In this document: piece by piece, positions 58,780 to 64,000 of the stretch | Position numbering within the stretch: the first letter of the stretch is position 1 | How the letters are laid out: each line of letters opens with the position of its first letter | NCBI GenBank assembly: GCA_019925795.1 | Contig: CM034304.1 | Coordinates: 19,236,228-19,300,227 of the forward strand | Direction: 5' to 3' | Source of the DNA: Dendrobium chrysotoxum | Taxonomy: Eukaryota; Streptophyta; Magnoliopsida; Asparagales; Orchidaceae | Length of the DNA: 64,000 nucleotides | The notes under the pieces: generated by a model | Told to the model about the DNA's origin: nothing | What the model saw: the letters and a program-made list of their open reading frames with translations, nothing else | The model's database searches: none | Translations under genes and position numbers: made by a program

Positions 58780-60499
58780 TCAAGATTTATGAGGTAATGC
58801 ATCTGAGATGTAATGCTCTGGTGGACGAATTGGTCTATCTCGTAGTCCATGATGTTCTTTAGCATGTTCGTGTGTGTGCTCCTCCACTTCTTCACCAGTA
58901 AGATGCATGGTTTATTGAAGAGAGGCCATAGTCAACCATGCAGGTGTCGAGCAATACTATTGTAATGAAGCACCATCATCAAATGCACCCCAACGTGCAC
59001 CAAAACTTGGCCATTGATCGTACTCACTCCTTATACCAATATTTTTTATGGTAGTACTATTAAATTATTGTGAAGGCCATAGTCAAATTGTTGTCATTCT
59101 GTGCAGTTTTAATCTATAAATAGTTCCTGACATAGTTGAGACCATAGCTTCCATCAAAAGGTTAATAGTTTGATAAGATTCTTCCCAACTACCAAAAATA
59201 GATTTGATGACCTTTTTTTTTAGCATCCTAAGCCTTCATATAGGACACTCGAATATTAAACTTTGACTCTATCCCATTGATGATTTCACGAGGCTTTATA
59301 TCAATATGCTACCTTATAATAGGCTAGATAAAATTAATTATGAATTTCGAGTTGCACTGTTTATGAACAGTTAGAAGAATGGGATTGATGCATGTATGAC
59401 CTTACCTAGCAGATGATACCTTTCATGCCCCACCCAAATGCTTGATAGAGCATTCATTTAGACGCTATTTGCAAGGTCTATTTAGAGCTTCATAATGCAC
59501 CAACATACAATATATTTTTGCATGTTTGATAAAATAACTTAAAATTCAATATTAATAATGATTAACCAACTAAACAATGCAAATTATAAATCTCTTTTGG
59601 TAGCAAAACACATGTCCTCAATAATTTAATCATGAATATATTGTTTGGGTGTAAAAAGGCTGTTGTCAACAACACCATCAAACACAATACTACTATCCCA
59701 TTATTTTACATCCTGGCATGTCTTGGCAAACTCATTCATACTAATCATTTAATCTAATATGTCACTAGTCCTTCCACAATACTCTCTACACTTTTAGGAG
59801 TCTTCATCATTTATCTCGTTGGAGTCAACAGAATTATCACTTAACCCACTGCTCATACTTTTATACCTTTCTCTTACCATATTATGATTCTCAAACCAAT
59901 CTTCTGATTGGCATGCATAACTTGGTGAAGAACATGAGGAAGGCCCAAGGGCACTCACATGAATGCGCTGGCTAGGAGACCTAAAATTAGTCAAATTTTT
60001 ATAATAATATAAAAAGACAACCACTTACATAAAAAATGGGATGGAAAGGTTAAACTAATAGCGCAATAGGCTCATCAGTACAAGGGTGCATTGCACTACC
60101 AATTGCCACTTCACCAACACTCAACAAATAATAATCTTATACTGGGCAAGCTGTCGGGTTAACCACGTTTATGGTGCCAACAGCTTCAACTTCGACATAT
60201 ATTACAACAAATTAACTAGTGGCATGACATAGGACTACTTCACAAATATCATCTTCGATAATATGCGACAAAATCACTCCATTGACCATAGTAAGTAAAC
60301 TAACCAAATTAACGTTAAATGCTCTGGGATCAAGCTTAAGGACCCTAAATACGTCTAATTTTAGGTCCTATAATGACGTGTTTCTTTGAACATGAAGGGG
60401 ACAATTCTGCCCTCTGTAATTATATGTAGGAATAAATGGAGCATCAATTATCAACTGAACACCGTATACTAACATAAGTGATGCAACTGTTTGATTCAT
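58780..60499 (-). pseudogene. MULE (Mutator-like) transposase pseudogene
   Basis: From ATG 60,497-60,499 the minus strand gives an N-terminal block (LVYGVQLIIDAPFIPTYN; LDVFRVLKLDPRAFNVNL) like the ubiquitin-like N-terminus of plant MULE transposases. An acidic block follows (59,794-60,024, SEDWFENHNM), then 'HIDIKPREIINGIESKFN' with 'VSYMKA' near 59,300, the classic DIKPxxI...SYMKAW motif. Next come 'SIFGSWEESYQTINLLMEAM' near 59,180 and a C-terminal stretch ending in HGLRDRPIRPPEHY near 58,800. Many stops and frame shifts occur, and the catalytic DDE region is not recognisable. TIRs were not found. Confidence 0.55.
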
Positions 60500-61796
60500 C
60501 TTGCACTACTTGCATAAATAACTTTTCTACTGATGATTAAATATAAATATGACAATTTTATATAAATGGAAATTCAATCTCTCAAATCCTTATGTCTCAT
60601 ATAATCATCTCAAAACAAAAATTGTCAATTATCTAAATTGAAGCCTATTTAATTTGATCATTATATTAACTAATCTTAAGACACACACTTGATAAGTCTA
60701 ATAACACATTCTTAACTAAATATTTTCTAATGAAAGTGGGTATGATAAATAATAAGATTGATATATTTCCGAAAAATTTGATATAAGAATCCTTTCTAGG
60801 GAAGCAGATCTGACTATGTGCTATGGATAATATGGAGGACATGATAACATGAATATATAATAGATTAAAATGAAAGGGTTTCATTTTAAAATTTTTGGAA
60901 AAAAAAATCACTAAAATGATTCCAATCATTCACAATACAAACAATAAAAGAAATTCTTGCTAAGAAAATCACAAATAAATCCAATTTTTTTCACTCAATG
61001 TGATATAGCTCCAAACTAAGTGGTAGATCTTACTATTGCCGAAAATAATAAATAAATAAATAAATGGGAAACAAAACTAATTGTAAGTGGTTGAAGGATT
61101 GAATATCTCTTCGTCAAATCATAGTATTTGCGAGCATGCAAGCTGGGAGGAAACAAGGTCGCTTGAGGGATTGGCAAGGAAAGAGATGAGGATGTTGGAG
61201 TGATAAGAAAGATAAAAATGAAAAAAACCTTCTAAAATAAAAGGCCCCTACCCACTTTACTCACCTTCCCATCACCTACTTGTCGTCCGCCTCTCTCCTT
61301 CCCATCGTCCGCCCGTTGCTCGCCTGTCGGACTTAAATCGACCTAGTCGAGGTAATTCCTTAGTCATGCAGAGGGTCATGATTGGTCTGTCGTGTTGAAT
61401 GGTCACAACTTAGCCAGTCATGCGGAATGGCCATGGCTTAGCCAGTTGTGCAGAATGGTCACGAATCAACAGCTATGCAAACGGGTGTCGACTCACCCAT
61501 GGTTCGGTTCGGTTCGGCCCGAGTCCATCTCGCCCCCTGTTCGCATCCAATTTAGCCCCGTCGGCCCTTGTTCGCATCCTATTCAGCCCTGCCAGCTCAA
61601 CCATCGGGTGCGTTGGTCTCCACCTTAGCAGAGCCAATCTTAGCCAAAGGTAATGACAGTCAACATTTATATATTTTTTTTCGATTTGTTTCCATCTAGT
61701 AAATTTTTAATTGAATTCATTTTAGAAATTTGTTCTATTTTTTATTTATAATTTTGTTTATACTTGAGATTTGTTCAAATTAAAATTAATTCACTC
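60500..61796. other. Intergenic; small minisatellite
   Basis: No gene recognised. A 28-bp unit 'gaatggtcacaacttagccagtcatgcg' repeats at 61,397, 61,425 and, partially, 61,453, followed by GC-richer DNA with 'ggttcggttcggttcgg'. Overlapping open frames at 61,392-61,653 reflect this composition. Confidence 0.55.
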
Positions 61797-61797
61797 C

Positions 61798-62075
61798 AGC
61801 TTGATCGAGCATGAATTTCAATGCATAGTTGAATTAGAAATTTCCATATTCAAATTCATAAACATATGGACTTGAATTTTGGAAACTTATAGTCAAACTG
61901 AATGACTAAACATCTCAATGAGGTAAGTCTAACGACACCAAAAAAGGTATAATCCGAGTTCAAATGGACCCAGACCGAGCACTTAAAGAGCGAAAAAAAT
62001 ATTGGGGCATTAATTAGAAGGTCAAATGATCTCTAAATCTCATATGCTTATAATCATATATGCATCTCAATGAGA
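61798..62075 (+). mobile_element. Diverged fragment of a G-type LTR
   Basis: It aligns by eye to the first ~300 bp of the G LTR: 'cttgatcgagcatgaat', 'acttatagtcaaactgaa', 'taacgacaccaaaaa', 'gagttcaaatggacccagac' and 'gcttataatca' appear in the same order as in 23,265-23,520 and 47,675-47,920. It is much more diverged and lacks the minisatellite part. Confidence 0.5.
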
Positions 62076-62937
62076 GAAATCTCATGTTTTTTTTAAGTTG
62101 TTGAATATTCACATTTGAATTGAAAACAAAAATTATATGTACATATACTCCCTTACTTTGTTAACAGAAATCAAATTATCAAATAAAATCCATTTTAACT
62201 ATTCTCTACCAAGATTGCTTATTAAAATAAGTCTTACAAGTAACCACATCATAAGATTCTTTGTAAACATATACTATGAACTAAGATATATCCAATAAAT
62301 CAATATTTGAGCAATTATAAAGATAATCGGTAAGAGAATAGTAACATAGACCAAAGAGAATGTAGTAGTTAAAATCGATGCTATTGGTAATATATAGTAG
62401 CGGTTTTTATCCTCTATTTTTAGTAGTGATATCTAAACTAATCTGGGTAACCCCACCCATTTACTTATGAAAAATATATTTAAATTTCATGTTAGCCTAT
62501 ATACATAGAAGTAATTACATGCAAAACTAATTTAGTCATTTAATCAACATTAACGACCTAATGAACATTAAACCTCTTATAAAACTTTTCAATTAATGAT
62601 GGGAATGCTAAAGAAATTATACACCAAAGAACCGAAATATTTCATTTGCAATGCTTCCAATCAACAACCTCTAACAATGCAATTTTAATATCAATAAATC
62701 AATGCAATATAATTAGTACATGTGCAATCTTAATTCTAGGATACATTGCTAAAAGGAAAGTATTCCTCAATAATTATATTATATTATCTATGTTACACTT
62801 CTCAACTTGAACAAAAAATTGCTCAAAATCAAATATGGAACCAACTGCTTGATTTCTTGCATCTTCACCTATAATATCATGTTCCTCTCCTATCAATTTC
62901 ATCCAACATATCCATCAAAAAATTCTTTTGAGATTAA
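62076..62937. other. AT-rich intergenic DNA, nothing recognised
   Basis: No supported coding frame, RNA gene or repeat structure. Confidence 0.5.
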
Positions 62938-63065
62938 GGTTTTATTTGGGACAACTTTCTTATTATTTTCTTAAGCAATATTTAGTAAAAAAATTTTTGA
63001 ATTAAAAATTTTTGTACTGAAAAGCTGCTTTATAAAGCAATAATAAAGTTGTCTCAAATGAAACC
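62938..63065. mobile_element. Harbinger-like MITE, 128 bp
   Basis: Inverted termini ggttttatttgggacaactt / aagttgtctcaaatgaaacc, flanked by TAA at 62,935-62,937 and 63,066-63,068. Same family as 14,511-14,640. Confidence 0.75.
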
Positions 63066-63673
63066 TAAGTGATCATTGACATCATTCACCGATTATAAGT
63101 ATTTAATAATGTGTGCTCTAAAAGAATATGATTTTTTTTCTTGATAAATTATGTTATCTATTTATGATCATCATTAGTGTTGGTGAAAGCTTTGGACTTC
63201 ACTGAAACCATTCATCATCCTAATAACATTATAGTCTAATATGATTATTAACGATGATATATGAAATAACTCAATTTACATCCTTTGATCTTTTATATGT
63301 TTAAAATGACATTAATAAAATGGTATCTTAATTAGTCCAATGTATACCTTAGTGATAAGAAAATACTCCATGAAACTACAGTATAAGAAATTAAAAAAAT
63401 TAATCAAACAAGGGCAGTTCATAAGATTAATTTTTGGAAAATGGCAAGCACTCGCTCCAATACCTTGATCCAGCAGAAATTCAAGTATCTTCTGTTGCTT
63501 CACCATTATATTTCATATTACTTGACATTTTTATATATAGAAGCTACTCCAGGTCTGGTCAAGATGACTCCAATCATATTTCGACTATTGCAAGACACAG
63601 AAGAGCTAGCTAGAAGATGAATTCCCACCACCTCTAATTTTTATGAGTGTATCAATAATATTTGGGCCTATAT

Positions 63674-63744
63674 TGCAAAAATTTTAATTTTTGCACTAGA
63701 AAACTGCTTTAAGAAACAGCAAGAAAGCCGTCCCAAACGAAGCC
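63674..63744. mobile_element. Truncated Harbinger-like MITE
   Basis: Right half of the same MITE family: 'aaaactgctttaagaaacagcaagaaagccgtcccaaacgaagcc', followed by TTA. The left terminus is missing. Confidence 0.6.
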
Positions 63745-64000
63745 TTAGTCAATATATTAAAATGGGCATTGCATGCTTAATAGGTAGAGAGCATGTTCGA
63801 AGGAGCCTTCTTATATTATAAGTACTTCTCTTTTGGGAGTATTAGGACATCCAATAAATGAATAAAAAAAAACTTATTTTGATTATTCTTCTTCTTCCCT
63901 CTCCTCAATTTTCATTTCTGGAGTTGTCGGTGAGCTCAAAATTATCATTCACTATTCGTATCCTCCGAAGTCAGAAAAACTTTCTCCTGAAAATTAAAAT
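63745..64000. other. Right edge, nothing recognised
   Basis: AT-rich DNA. A CT-rich patch near 63,890 could be anything; no coding support. Confidence 0.4.

Overview
This window is repeat-dominated nuclear DNA of a flowering plant. I base that on Ty1/copia elements of the Sirevirus type, a Ty3/gypsy Tat-like gag-protease, an L1-type LINE with a terminal RNase H domain, hAT and Harbinger-like miniature elements, and MULE and MYB/SANT-like gene remnants. I cannot name the species or decide monocot versus dicot. I see no intact host gene, no tRNA or rRNA gene, and no CRISPR array.

Layout. 1-7,217 is the 5' half of a decayed minus-strand Ty3/gypsy element: the protease-RT spacer at the left edge, then protease, gag, an upstream ORF, a diverged ~290-bp tandem array and a PBS. 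Its 5' LTR probably lies to the right, with no boundary found. 11,268-11,755 is a truncated Sirevirus LTR and 11,853-12,520 a TRIM-like miniature retrotransposon. 13.7-18.8 kb holds a MITE, three related GC-rich hAT elements and a MYB/SANT-like pseudogene split by one of them. 18.8-23.2 kb is AT-rich and carries a diverged repeat family.

23,238-49,423 is a three-level nest. The outermost element, called G here, is a non-coding LTR retrotransposon with ~1.77-kb LTRs, a PBS and a PPT, built largely from tandem repeats. Its 5' LTR is split by Sirevirus A (24,663-44,644, degenerate). A is split inside its integrase region by a second member of the same family, Sirevirus B (30,408-40,256), which is younger, has a perfect 5-bp TSD and retains an 897-codon open pol. 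The host repeat reads continuously across the ends of G, which confirms the order.

51,523-58,427 is a full-length minus-strand L1-like LINE with a perfect 16-bp TSD. Its ORF1 and ORF2 carry few but disabling lesions, including a frame change at a 37-base C run. It lies between an unidentified coding-like fragment (50,890-51,327) and a MULE transposase pseudogene (58,780-60,499). The right end holds a diverged G-type LTR fragment, two Harbinger-like MITEs and plain AT-rich DNA.

No cooperating gene system is present. The biology here is retroelement architecture and decay: palindrome-rich Sirevirus LTRs, a duplicated PPT, reciprocal C-to-T nonsense changes between A and B, a stop codon in RNase H shared by both, and the coding-free but structurally complete element G.
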